From an uncultured Lachnospiraceae bacterium (GTDB taxonomy: Bacteria > Bacillota_A > Clostridia > Lachnospirales > Lachnospiraceae), in NCBI GenBank assembly GCA_910587495.1, contig CAJUMT010000014.1, forward strand, positions 1-31,247: DNA of 31,247 bases, given 5' to 3'. Shown piece after piece: positions 14,969-23,041 of the stretch. Below the pieces are notes generated by a model. The model had not been told where the DNA came from and searched no databases. It was given only the letters and a program-made list of their open reading frames with translations. The position numbers were made by a program, and so were the translations under genes. The stretch's first letter is position 1, and the number at the start of each line of letters is the position of its first letter.

Positions 14969-15964
14969 TCAGAACTGTTTTAAGCCCATGCTTTCTGCCG
15001 GCATATCAATCAGCTCTTTTAATTCGTCATCCAGCTTCATGATGGTCAAAGTTGCGCCCATCATTTCCAGAGATGTGAAATAATTTCCCACATATGCTTT
15101 ATGGGTCTTGATTCCTTTTTCTGTCAGAAGTTTATCGATCTCATCATACAGCACATAGAGTTCCATAACAGGTGTTGCCCCCAAACCGGATACAAGCACC
15201 ACTACCTCATCTCCTGCCTCAAAAGGATAATCCGGAACAACTACGTCCACCATCCTTTTTGCCATTTTCTCCGCGCTTTCAAGCTCGCATACTTCGATGC
15301 CCGGCTCGCCGTGATGCCCAATGCCTACTTCCATAGTTCCGTCTTTGATCTCAAAGTTCGGACGTCCTACTGCCGGGAGCGTACAGGGACTTAAACCGAT
15401 TCCTACGGAGCGGGTATTGTCTATGGCTTTCTGAGCCGCTGCAATGACTTCATCCAGATCTCCGCCTTTGGCTGCCTTTGCGCCTCCTACTTTCCACATA
15501 AGGACTTCGCCTGCCACACCGCGGCGTTTTTCACGCTCAGTCTTAGGAGCAGATGCCACATCGTCATTGGCTACAACTGTCTTTACGGTAATCCCGGCTT
15601 TCTTTGCCTGTTTCACAGCCATCTTCACATTCATATTATCTCCGGAGTAGTTACCGTACAGGCAGGCAACGCCTTTGCCCTGATCCGCAACTTTGGCCGC
15701 ATCCAGAAAAGCTGCCGCCGTAGGAGAAGAGCAGATCTCGCCTACTGCTACCGCATCACACAGATTTTTTCCGCAGTATCCTACAAATGCAGGTTTGTGA
15801 CCGGAGCCGCCGCCCGTAATCACGCCCACTTTTCCTTCCGGAATATTTTTTGCTTTCACCACGCGGGGATTCTCAGTTGCTTCTACAATATCACTGTGTG
15901 CTTTTAAAAAGCCTTTTAGCATCTCATCTACAATATTATCTGGGTTATTTAATATACGCTGCAT
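14969..15964 (-). CDS. dhaK: DhaK-type substrate-binding subunit of a dihydroxyacetone/tetrulose kinase
   Basis: DhaK binds short ketoses covalently through a His hemiaminal and phosphorylates them with DhaL. The 331 residues match the family. The signatures are GGGSGHKPAFVGY near residue 51, NYSGDNMN near residue 104 and GIGHHGEPGIEV near residue 216, whose second His is the likely covalent-binding residue. Compared with E. coli DhaK (SGHEPAHAGY), this one has SGHKPAFVGY, so the substrate pocket differs. Related kinases act on erythrulose in tetritol pathways (established for Mycobacterium smegmatis DerK/LerK). Lying next to a polyol dehydrogenase and transporter, a kinase for the ketose product is likely. 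GGAGG precedes the ATG. Confidence 0.88.
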   Translation of the reverse strand: MQRILNNPDNIVDEMLKGFLKAHSDIVEATENPRVVKAKNIPEGKVGVITGGGSGHKPAFVGYCGKNLCDAVAVGEICSSPTAAAFLDAAKVADQGKGVACLYGNYSGDNMNVKMAVKQAKKAGITVKTVVANDDVASAPKTEREKRRGVAGEVLMWKVGGAKAAKGGDLDEVIAAAQKAIDNTRSVGIGLSPCTLPAVGRPNFEIKDGTMEVGIGHHGEPGIEVCELESAEKMAKRMVDVVVPDYPFEAGDEVVVLVSGLGATPVMELYVLYDEIDKLLTEKGIKTHKAYVGNYFTSLEMMGATLTIMKLDDELKELIDMPAESMGLKQF

Positions 15965-15986
15965 ATTCTATATCCTCCTGATTTCA

Positions 15987-17078
15987 TCAAGCCTGCATAT
16001 CTGGTACAAGGACTACTTTCAACGCGCCGTTTTCGCCGGTCTTGGCAATGTGGAAACCTTCTTCCCATTTTTCCAGCGGGAACTTGTGGGTTACTACGCC
16101 GTCAGTAGGAAGCTTGCCATTACCGATCCACTCAATAACTGTATCAAAGCAGAACGGGCTTAAATGTACGCCTAACAGGTCTAACTCTTTTCTGTCAGAA
16201 ATGATACTCCAGTCTACTGTAACCGGCGCTCCAAATACGGAGAACTCCACAAAACGTCCCATTTTACGGATGCAGTCAAGGCCCTGCTGTACGCTGGACG
16301 GGTGTCCGCTGGCCTCAATATAAATATCGCAGCCATAGCCGCCGGTCATCTCTTTGATCTTTGCCACTGCGTCTTCTTTGCCTGGATTAATTACAACATC
16401 TGCACCAAACTCTTTTGCTTTCTTCAGACGTTCGTCGTTCATATCCAGCACCACCAGGCATTTGGGATTAGCCTGACGCAGCGCGCCTACCATACCAAGA
16501 CCAAGAGTACCCACACCAGACTGTACGACTACATCTGTTGTCTTAACCTGCGCGCGGTCCACACAGTGGAAGGAACATCCATAAGGCTCGATCAAAGCAG
16601 CCTGCTCAATAGGCATATTATCCGGCACCAAGTAAGGAATCGCTTCTTTGGTCAATTTCACATATTCTGCCATACCGCCGTTTACATTATTCTGGAATCC
16701 AAACAGATCATGTTTTTCACACATCCAATGACGTCCGGTCTTACAAAACATACATTCTCCGCAGGGAACAATCTGTTCCGGGCAAATCCTGTCGCCTAAT
16801 TTCCAGTTGCCTTTTACGTTGGGTCCCATCTCTACGACTCTACCTACAAACTCGTGGCCCGGAATCATAGGCTCTTTGATGTATTTAGGCTGTCCGTCAA
16901 ATCCCCAGAAGCTCGCTGCGCCCGCAAACGCTTTTACGTCGCCTGCGCATATACCGCACGCTTCTACTTTCAGAATCATCTCGCCTTCGCCCGCTCTGGG
17001 TGTGTCCACCATCTCAAATCTGTAATCGCCAGGTGCATATGCTACGATCGCTTTCATTTTTTCTGGTAAATTGCTCAT
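15987..17078 (-). CDS. Zinc-dependent polyol dehydrogenase, erythritol/L-threitol dehydrogenase-like (copy 1)
   Basis: This medium-chain dehydrogenase probably oxidises the imported polyol to a ketose with NAD(P)+. The 363 residues have a catalytic zinc Cys and His (ACGICAGD and IPGHEFVGR), the four structural-zinc cysteines in PCGECMFCKTGRHWMC, and a Rossmann loop GVGTLGLGMVG. The overall sequence, notably AGAASFWGFDG and MCEKHDLFGFQ, resembles proteins named erythritol/L-threitol dehydrogenase; this is from memory, not a search. A close paralogue lies at 23697-24782. GGAGG is ten bases before the ATG. It sits between the transporter ATPases and dhaK in one operon. Confidence 0.88.
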   Translation of the reverse strand: MSNLPEKMKAIVAYAPGDYRFEMVDTPRAGEGEMILKVEACGICAGDVKAFAGAASFWGFDGQPKYIKEPMIPGHEFVGRVVEMGPNVKGNWKLGDRICPEQIVPCGECMFCKTGRHWMCEKHDLFGFQNNVNGGMAEYVKLTKEAIPYLVPDNMPIEQAALIEPYGCSFHCVDRAQVKTTDVVVQSGVGTLGLGMVGALRQANPKCLVVLDMNDERLKKAKEFGADVVINPGKEDAVAKIKEMTGGYGCDIYIEASGHPSSVQQGLDCIRKMGRFVEFSVFGAPVTVDWSIISDRKELDLLGVHLSPFCFDTVIEWIGNGKLPTDGVVTHKFPLEKWEEGFHIAKTGENGALKVVLVPDMQA

Positions 17079-17101
17079 AATTAGATGCCTCCTAAACTCT
17101 A

Positions 17102-18226
17102 TTATTCTTCACGAATACGGTTGCCCGTCTCAAGGTCAAATAAATGTGTCTTTTCTCCGCGGACTTCCAATTTGATAATATCGCCCGCTTTATATCTCTT
17201 CTCATCATCTGTAATCAACATCAGCAGGGAACTTCCCACATGGATACCAATCCTGCGCTCATCGCCCAAGTTCTCGAAAGTAGCCACTTCTTCCGGCGTA
17301 CCTTTGGAATCCGCGGCGCCGATCAGCACGTCCATAGGACGCACGCCCATCTTACATTTGAAACCGCTCTGCACCACATTGTAATAACGCTTCGGAACCT
17401 CGATCTTAAGGTTACTGTTTGCAAATGTAAAGAAGAAATGATCGTTTTCTCCCATGATCGTAGTCTCCAGGATGTTCATAGGAGGCTCGCCGATAAAGGA
17501 CGCAACAAACTCATTCACCGGGTCGTCATATACTTCCGCCGGCGTCCCATATTGCTGCAGCACGCCGAAATTGATAATTGCGATTTTGTCAGCCAGGGAC
17601 ATTGCTTCCAACTGGTCATGGGTTACATAAATCGTGGTACATTTGATCTCATTAATCAGACGTTTGATTTCCGTACGCATAGCCTGACGCGCTTTGCCGT
17701 CCAGATGGGACAAAGGCTCATCCATCAGAAGCAGCTCCGGTCTGCGGATGATCGCGCGGGCAATATTTACACGCTGTTTTTGTCCGCCGGAAAGCTTCAC
17801 AGGCATCTTATCCAGAAGGTCGTCGCACTGCATCAGCGGGGCGATCTCGCGGACGCGCCTGTCAATCTCCGCCTTGTCAACGCCTTTTGCCTTTAAATTA
17901 AAAGCGATATTATCATAGACCGTCAAAGGCGGATACATCGCGTAATCCTCAAATGCCAGACCGATATGCCTGTCTTTGGGATGCAGATTATTCACCAGCG
18001 TATCTCCGATATAGATCTCGCCTTTTGTAATATCTTCCAACCCCGCGGTCATGCGAAGCGTCGTAGTCTTACCACATCCGGAAGGCCCTAACAGAGCTAT
18101 AAATTCTCCCTGCTCCGCCACAAGATTCAGGTCTTTGACAGCATAATCGTTTTTCACAGCATTTTTCTTTTTCTTGCCGTCGTTTTCATAGCGCTTGTAA
18201 AGATGCTCTATTCTTAATCCTGCCAT
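17102..18226 (-). CDS. ABC transporter ATP-binding protein, MalK/UgpC type (subunit 1)
   Basis: One of two ATPases that should drive the polyol importer from the cytoplasm. The 374 residues include Walker A GPSGCGKTT at 47-55, the signature LSGGQKQRV, Walker B LLLMDEP, the switch YVTHDQLEAM, and a C-terminal TOBE/OB regulatory region from about 240. The Q-loop reads FEDYAMYP, with Glu (E93) where family members normally have Gln. A charged insert, NDGKKKKNAVKND, follows the first strand. AGGAGG precedes the ATG, and the gene begins four bases after its partner ends. It pairs with the ATPase at 18230-19384. Confidence 0.93.
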   Translation of the reverse strand: MAGLRIEHLYKRYENDGKKKKNAVKNDYAVKDLNLVAEQGEFIALLGPSGCGKTTTLRMTAGLEDITKGEIYIGDTLVNNLHPKDRHIGLAFEDYAMYPPLTVYDNIAFNLKAKGVDKAEIDRRVREIAPLMQCDDLLDKMPVKLSGGQKQRVNIARAIIRRPELLLMDEPLSHLDGKARQAMRTEIKRLINEIKCTTIYVTHDQLEAMSLADKIAIINFGVLQQYGTPAEVYDDPVNEFVASFIGEPPMNILETTIMGENDHFFFTFANSNLKIEVPKRYYNVVQSGFKCKMGVRPMDVLIGAADSKGTPEEVATFENLGDERRIGIHVGSSLLMLITDDEKRYKAGDIIKLEVRGEKTHLFDLETGNRIREE

Positions 18227-18229
18227 ATC

Positions 18230-19384
18230 CTATCCCTCCTGTCCTTCGGCGAACGCCTTGATGGCCGCTTCATTGTATCTGGTCAAATAATTCTTTGTCT
18301 CCGTGTCGAAGAACATGGCATGGTCAAGCTGCATATCCACATATACATCCTGGTCGATCTTGACTTTCAGCCCGTTGGGCGCGATCATACGAAGCTGCAG
18401 ACCGGACAGCTCTGCCACGATGACAGACTTATTACCGATACTTTCGTAACTGTATACGGTACATTTCATATAGCCGTCTTTCGGTTCAAAAGAGTAGGTG
18501 ACATTCTGCGGACGCATACCCACATCTACCTTTGCGACGCCGAGTTCATCCAGTTTTGCGAAAAGATCTTTCTCTTTGGGAAGATCGTATACTTTCCCGC
18601 CCGCATCCATGGCAAAAGTATAGGAATCCCCGGATTTTTCCAGCGTGCCGCTGATCAGGTTGATCTCCGGATCGCCCATCAGCTGCGCCACAAATTCATT
18701 GCACGGCATATAGTAGATAGCGTCGCCTGTGCCAAGCTGTACCACTTTGCCTTCATTAATAATGGCGATCCTGTCGCCTAAGGACATAGCTTCCATGAAG
18801 TCGTGCGTTACATAGATACTGGTCGTACCAAAGTTTGCCTGGATCTCTTTTAACTCTGTACGCATAGCATTACGAAGCTTCGCATCCAAATGAGCTAAAG
18901 GCTCATCCATCAAATACACTCTCGGAGAACGGACCAATGCACGGCCCATGGCCACACGCTGCTTCTGGCCGTTGGAAAGCTGACTTGGCAGACGCTCTAA
19001 AAGATTTTCCATCTTCATCATCGCAGCTACTTCATGGATTTTCTTCTTGATATATTCCTCATCTTTTTTATACAGTTTGCTCCGCAGCGGAGAAGCCATA
19101 TTGTCATATACGGTCATCTGCGGATAAAGCGCATAGTTTTCAAATACCATAGCGGTATCCCTATGGGCCGCATCCACCAGGTTCTCGATCTCCCCGTCGA
19201 ATTTCACGACGCCCTCTTCGGGAAGCTGGATGCCGGCGATACAATTCAGGATCGTAGTTTTTCCTGCGCCTGCAGGCCCGAACAACACAAAGAATTCTTT
19301 ATCTTTGATATCCAGGTTGATTCCATCTAAAGCAGTCACTTTCCCGAATTTTTTTGTAACATTTTCCAATTGTATTCTTGCCAT
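18230..19384 (-). CDS. ABC transporter ATP-binding protein, MalK/UgpC type (subunit 2)
   Basis: Second ATPase of the importer, 384 residues and clearly different from subunit 1. Walker A is GPAGAGKTT (37-45), the signature is LSNGQKQRV with Asn replacing the usual Gly, Walker B is VYLMDEP, and the switch is YVTHDFMEAM; a C-terminal TOBE/OB region follows. Like subunit 1 it has Glu in the Q-loop (E82 in FENYALYP). Two unlike ATPases in one sugar-type importer suggest a heterodimer, as in the rhizobial glycerol transporter (GlpS/GlpT). AGGAG precedes the ATG. Confidence 0.93.
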   Translation of the reverse strand: MARIQLENVTKKFGKVTALDGINLDIKDKEFFVLFGPAGAGKTTILNCIAGIQLPEEGVVKFDGEIENLVDAAHRDTAMVFENYALYPQMTVYDNMASPLRSKLYKKDEEYIKKKIHEVAAMMKMENLLERLPSQLSNGQKQRVAMGRALVRSPRVYLMDEPLAHLDAKLRNAMRTELKEIQANFGTTSIYVTHDFMEAMSLGDRIAIINEGKVVQLGTGDAIYYMPCNEFVAQLMGDPEINLISGTLEKSGDSYTFAMDAGGKVYDLPKEKDLFAKLDELGVAKVDVGMRPQNVTYSFEPKDGYMKCTVYSYESIGNKSVIVAELSGLQLRMIAPNGLKVKIDQDVYVDMQLDHAMFFDTETKNYLTRYNEAAIKAFAEGQEG

Positions 19385-19394
19385 TCTCTCACTC

Positions 19395-20219
19395 CTATCC
19401 CTTCACTGCACCGAAGCTCAAGCCACGAACCAGATGCTTCTGTATGCAAAGTGCGAATATAATAGCCGGTAATGCGGAAACGGTAGCTGCTACTGCAAGC
19501 TGTCCGTAATGGGCGCTGTCTGTTCCAAGGAATTTCGTAATAGCGACGGTGATCGGCTGCACATTTGTACCAGCAAGCATCAGCGGGAACGTAAAGCTGT
19601 TCCATGCGAAGATAAATGCGAGAAGCGCTGCCGATACGAGGCCGGGCTTTATGAGCGGGATCAGGTTCTTAAAGAAAATCTGATACCAATTATATCCGTC
19701 TACCTGGGCAGCATACTCGATCTCCACCGATATATCCTCAAAATATCCTCTGACCACCCAGATCAAAAGGGGCATGGAAATCAACTGGTATACCCAGATC
19801 AGTCCGAAATAGGAGTCATAAATATGTAATTTCTGGAAAATCATAAAAAGCGGCAATACTACCAGGATCTCCGGAGCAAATTTAAAGGACAGGATCTGGA
19901 ACGCAATATCCTCTTTTTTCTTAAAATTATATCTTGCCAGCGCATACGCCGCAGGCACTCCTGCAATCACAGATACAATAACTGCACCGCCTGACACAAT
20001 CAGACTGTCAATCATATATCTTACATAATCTGATTCAAACAATACGATTCTATAGTTATCCAGCGTCGGGGAAAATACAAACGTAGTCGTATAGATTTCC
20101 GCATCCGACTTGATGGACAGTATAAGCATCCATATTAATGGAAATAAAGCAAAGATGGCGTATATGGCCAGTAAACCGTTCTGGACGATACGGCCCAATC
20201 TTTTGGAAGCTGTATTCAT
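19395..20219 (-). CDS. Carbohydrate ABC transporter permease, MalG type
   Basis: One of the two membrane subunits of the importer. The 274 residues have about six membrane helices, starting with GLLAIYAIFALFPLIWMLIL, and the EAA coupling loop as EYAAQVDGYNWYQIFFKN near residue 180, followed by LIPLIKPGL. The N-terminal periplasmic-side segment with DAEIYTTTFVFSPTLDNY is typical of MalG-type proteins. AGGAT lies eight bases before the ATG, and the gene is 23 bases after its MalF-type partner. Confidence 0.94.
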   Translation of the reverse strand: MNTASKRLGRIVQNGLLAIYAIFALFPLIWMLILSIKSDAEIYTTTFVFSPTLDNYRIVLFESDYVRYMIDSLIVSGGAVIVSVIAGVPAAYALARYNFKKKEDIAFQILSFKFAPEILVVLPLFMIFQKLHIYDSYFGLIWVYQLISMPLLIWVVRGYFEDISVEIEYAAQVDGYNWYQIFFKNLIPLIKPGLVSAALLAFIFAWNSFTFPLMLAGTNVQPITVAITKFLGTDSAHYGQLAVAATVSALPAIIFALCIQKHLVRGLSFGAVKG

Positions 20220-20242
20220 ACTCTAACATCCTTTCTGTTATA

Positions 20243-21178
20243 TTATTCCTCCAGGCCTGCTGCCTGCCTCTGTGCCGCACGCTGCCTCTTAACAATCTGT
20301 TTCGCAATCGTATTAATAAACAGCCACAATACCAGGATATATGGAAGCGCAAAACCGAACTTCTGGAACTGGAAGCCGTTCTGATACGAAGTCAGGGACA
20401 GGTTCATCAAAGTATCGCCAGGGCCGCCTTTGGTAAGGCCAAAGATAATTGCATATTCCTGCAGAGCCGCCATCAGACGGAACAAAAGAGCAATATACAA
20501 GCTGGGCTTCAGCATAGGAAGCGTCAGGTTGCGGAAATTAAACATGGTGCTTCCGCCATCAATCTTTGCAGATTCAAAAGGTGATTTAGGCAGCGACTGA
20601 AGCCCTGCCAGCACCAGCAGCATACAGAAAGAAGTGTTCACCCACACATCGATCATAATCGCTGTCAGCATAGCCGTTGACGGACTTGCGGACCATGGGA
20701 AATTATAAACACCAAAAATATTTAAAAATTTCTCTACGATACCTACAGAGTTATTTAACATCAGCTGCCAAACGATAGTAGCCGTGATCGGAGCTACCAT
20801 CAAGGGGAAAATTAATGCAACTCTCATGATCTTAGAGAATTTGTTATTTAAGTTGTTAAGCAGGATCGCGACCCCCATCCCCAGGAGCATCTCGACAGCC
20901 GTGCTGATAAATCCGTATCTTAAGGTTACCCACGCCGCTTTCCAGAACGTAATATCTGATAAAATATCAATCCAGTTCCGAAGCCCGATAAATTTATAGC
21001 TGGGCATCCTGAAAGAATAATTCGTCAGCGAAAAGAATATAGCCATTATGAAGGGGACCATGATCCCGATCGTAATGATCAGTGCAGGCGCTACGATAAA
21101 ATACGGCAGCATCCTGGTCTTAAACGGTACTACATTTAATTCTCCCGTGGCAGTACTGTTTGTTTTCTGCTCATTCAT
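20243..21178 (-). CDS. Carbohydrate ABC transporter permease, MalF type
   Basis: The other membrane subunit of the importer. The 311 residues have about six helices, starting with YFIVAPALIITIGIMVPFIM, and an EAA loop ESAKIDGGSTMFNFRN followed by LPMLKPSL. The start at 21178 has GGAGG seven bases upstream; the frame stays open 17 codons further, but without a site and through a terminator region. It follows the binding-protein gene after a strong hairpin that probably reduces its transcription. Confidence 0.94.
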   Translation of the reverse strand: MNEQKTNSTATGELNVVPFKTRMLPYFIVAPALIITIGIMVPFIMAIFFSLTNYSFRMPSYKFIGLRNWIDILSDITFWKAAWVTLRYGFISTAVEMLLGMGVAILLNNLNNKFSKIMRVALIFPLMVAPITATIVWQLMLNNSVGIVEKFLNIFGVYNFPWSASPSTAMLTAIMIDVWVNTSFCMLLVLAGLQSLPKSPFESAKIDGGSTMFNFRNLTLPMLKPSLYIALLFRLMAALQEYAIIFGLTKGGPGDTLMNLSLTSYQNGFQFQKFGFALPYILVLWLFINTIAKQIVKRQRAAQRQAAGLEE

Positions 21179-21219
21179 CCTGTTTCCTCCAATATTTATT
21201 TTTTCACGCACCAGGGTAT

Positions 21220-21254
21220 AAAAAATCAAGGAGGGTCAGGTAACCCCTCCTTGA
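21220..21254 (-). terminator. Intercistronic terminator/attenuator after the binding-protein gene
   Basis: On the minus strand, TCAAGGAGGG (arm 21245-21254) pairs with CCCTCCTTGA (arm 21226-21235), followed by TTTTTT (21220-21225). It stands between the solute-binding protein and the first permease. Partial termination here would give more binding protein than permease, a common design in ABC importers. Confidence 0.88.
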
Positions 21255-21304
21255 CTCTAACCCTTTAAATATAATATGTACAAATCAAGCATATCCTGTC
21301 AGGA

Positions 21305-22792
21305 TTATTCGCTGACATCAAGATCTCCTACGATCTTGTCAAGCTCCGTCTTCAGCTGCTTCATAGCCTCTTCTGTAGAAGAATACTTGTTGCTTGTAAC
21401 AAGGTCCTGAAGCGTCTCAGCCCATTTTGTGGTAGCCTCGAAGAAATACGGCTGTGGTGTGAACTGGATAGAAGCGTTTGTTGACAGTGTAGCAATGGAC
21501 TCCAGGTAATTCTCTGCGGCGCCAACGATTGCCTTGTATTCATCGCTGTCCATGACAGACTGGCGAGGAGTATCCGGGCTTGCGCCTTCGGTTCCTGACC
21601 ACAGCATAAACTCTGGGCTGGTAAAGTACTGAATGAAATACCATGCAGCGTCTTTATTCTTGGAATCTGCGTTCATAGCCAGAGACCATACCCAAACATT
21701 TGCTTTCATATCTGCTTCAGTCTTTCCTTCCGGCAGCGGAATGGTGGACCATGAAATATTTCCGGATTCCTGAGAACCGCCTTCAAAGTTCTGGAAATAT
21801 GCAGCGCTGGTAGCATCGAACATCATAGCTGCTTTCTTTGCGCCGAGGTCAGAACTTGCCTGATACCATGTGTAGTCTGTCCACTGTGGCGGGCCTGCTG
21901 CTTTGATCAGTTTTACCCAGTAATCGGTCATAGCGATGGCTTCCGGAGAATCCAGCTTGCAGACCAGTTTGCCGTCTTCAATCGCGAAATCCTGTGCTCC
22001 CCAGGTAGCGAACAGGGACATATATCCAGGATGGATTGTAGCCCACTCACGGGTACCGCGTACAGCGATTCCATATGTACCTGAGCCGTCGAACTCGTTC
22101 AGGGCAGTTGCAGTTTCCAGCAGCTCGTCTGTGGTCTTCGGAACTTCAAGGTTCTTATCTGCCAATACGGTCTTATTGTAGGAAAGGTTGTTAAGCTCCC
22201 AACCCATCGGAAGAGCCCACTGGCTGCCAGCGCCTACTTTATGTCCGGGAACAAGGTCCCACTGAAGCGCGCCTACAACGGCCGGAATGAAATCAGCAAA
22301 GTTATAATCCGGAGCTGTCTTGGACGGATCGTTTATATAGCTTTCAAGCGGCTCCATATATCCTGCCGGAGCATACTCCCATACCTGGTAAGCACCTGTC
22401 ATATAAACATCCGGGGTTCCGGAACGGCTGCTCAGGGACGTGTTCAACTTGTCAAAGTAGTTGGATTCCGGTGTGGAGGAATGCTCTACTTTAATACCTG
22501 TCAGCGCTTCAAAATCTGCAATCTTGGCAATAACCGCTTTAGAGTAGTTATGCTCGTTAAACATTACGTTAAGTGTTGTACCATCGTACTTCTTCCAGTC
22601 AAAATCTCCTGTAGCCGCTGTATCAGCCGGAGCCTCTGCCTGGTCACCCTCTGCAGGCGCTTCGCTTTCTGCAGGTGTCGTGTTGTCGCTCTCTGCCGGT
22701 GTGCTTTCTCCGCCGCCACCGCCGCCGCAGCCAGCCAGCATGGATGCCACCATAGCTGTGCAAAGAAGTACGCTTAATACTTTTTTCTTCAT
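21305..22792 (-). CDS. Extracellular solute-binding lipoprotein, family 1 (probable polyol binding)
   Basis: This protein captures the substrate outside the membrane and delivers it to the permeases. The 495 residues begin with a lipoprotein signal: MKKK, a hydrophobic stretch and the lipobox LAGC with C22 as the lipid anchor. A Gly/Glu/Pro-rich linker to about residue 65 precedes the binding domain, which has family 1 features (TTLNVMFNEHNY, YFDKLNTSLSSRSGTPDVYM, WALPMGWELNNLSYNK, AWYFIQYFTSPEF). It is the first gene of the operon, with GGGAGG before the ATG. Several Trp/Tyr residues in the body suit sugar or polyol stacking; the ligand cannot be read from sequence. Confidence 0.93.
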   Translation of the reverse strand: MKKKVLSVLLCTAMVASMLAGCGGGGGGESTPAESDNTTPAESEAPAEGDQAEAPADTAATGDFDWKKYDGTTLNVMFNEHNYSKAVIAKIADFEALTGIKVEHSSTPESNYFDKLNTSLSSRSGTPDVYMTGAYQVWEYAPAGYMEPLESYINDPSKTAPDYNFADFIPAVVGALQWDLVPGHKVGAGSQWALPMGWELNNLSYNKTVLADKNLEVPKTTDELLETATALNEFDGSGTYGIAVRGTREWATIHPGYMSLFATWGAQDFAIEDGKLVCKLDSPEAIAMTDYWVKLIKAAGPPQWTDYTWYQASSDLGAKKAAMMFDATSAAYFQNFEGGSQESGNISWSTIPLPEGKTEADMKANVWVWSLAMNADSKNKDAAWYFIQYFTSPEFMLWSGTEGASPDTPRQSVMDSDEYKAIVGAAENYLESIATLSTNASIQFTPQPYFFEATTKWAETLQDLVTSNKYSSTEEAMKQLKTELDKIVGDLDVSE

Positions 22793-22861
22793 GGTTATCT
22801 ACCTCCCTATTTTTTTTGCATCCGGAACCTGTGTACCGCGGTTTACCTGCCCGCATGGTTC

Positions 22862-22879
22862 TTGTGCAATTTGTGTAAT
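22862..22879. repeat. Two tandem 9-bp repeats at the transporter promoter start
   Basis: TTGTGCAAT (22862-22870) and TTGTGTAAT (22871-22879) differ by one base and abut. A third, weaker copy (TTGATTATA) runs into the -10 box. They lie at and just below the expected transcription start of the transporter operon and could be a regulator site; this is inference. Confidence 0.45.
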
Positions 22880-22882
22880 TTG

Positions 22883-22911
22883 ATTATAGCATCGGACATT
22901 TGTTTTGTCAA
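22883..22911 (-). promoter_or_regulatory. Promoter of the transporter-dehydrogenase-dhaKL operon
   Basis: On the minus strand a perfect TTGACA (22906-22911), a 17-base spacer and a perfect TATAAT (22883-22888). The leader to the binding-protein start is about 85 nt. Such a strong core promoter in a catabolic operon implies that expression is held down by a repressor or other control. Confidence 0.9.
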
Positions 22912-22973
22912 ATACTTTTGTCCTTCTCTGGCAAACATTTTATTTCTTCGTCATTTTGACTATATTCTGCCAC

Positions 22974-23002
22974 TTGAAGCCTGCCGGTTTTTCATGTATG
23001 AT
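22974..23002 (+). promoter_or_regulatory. Promoter of the YesL-family gene
   Basis: On the plus strand there is TTGAAG (22974-22979), a 17-base spacer and TATGAT (22997-23002), about 40 bases before the ATG. It is divergent from the transporter promoter, with about 60 bases between the two -35 boxes. Confidence 0.6.
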
Positions 23003-23041
23003 AGAATCTATCAAATTCATTCACCGGAGGTTGTAACTCTT

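Noticed and set aside
14303..15964. Ordinary dihydroxyacetone (glycerol) kinase operon
   Set aside because: No DhaM, glycerol dehydrogenase or glycerol facilitator is present, and the neighbours are a polyol importer and dehydrogenases; kept only as an alternative.
17144..17896. Plus-strand reading frame of 250 codons
   Set aside because: It is antisense to an ATPase gene with complete motifs and has no start context or recognisable domain.
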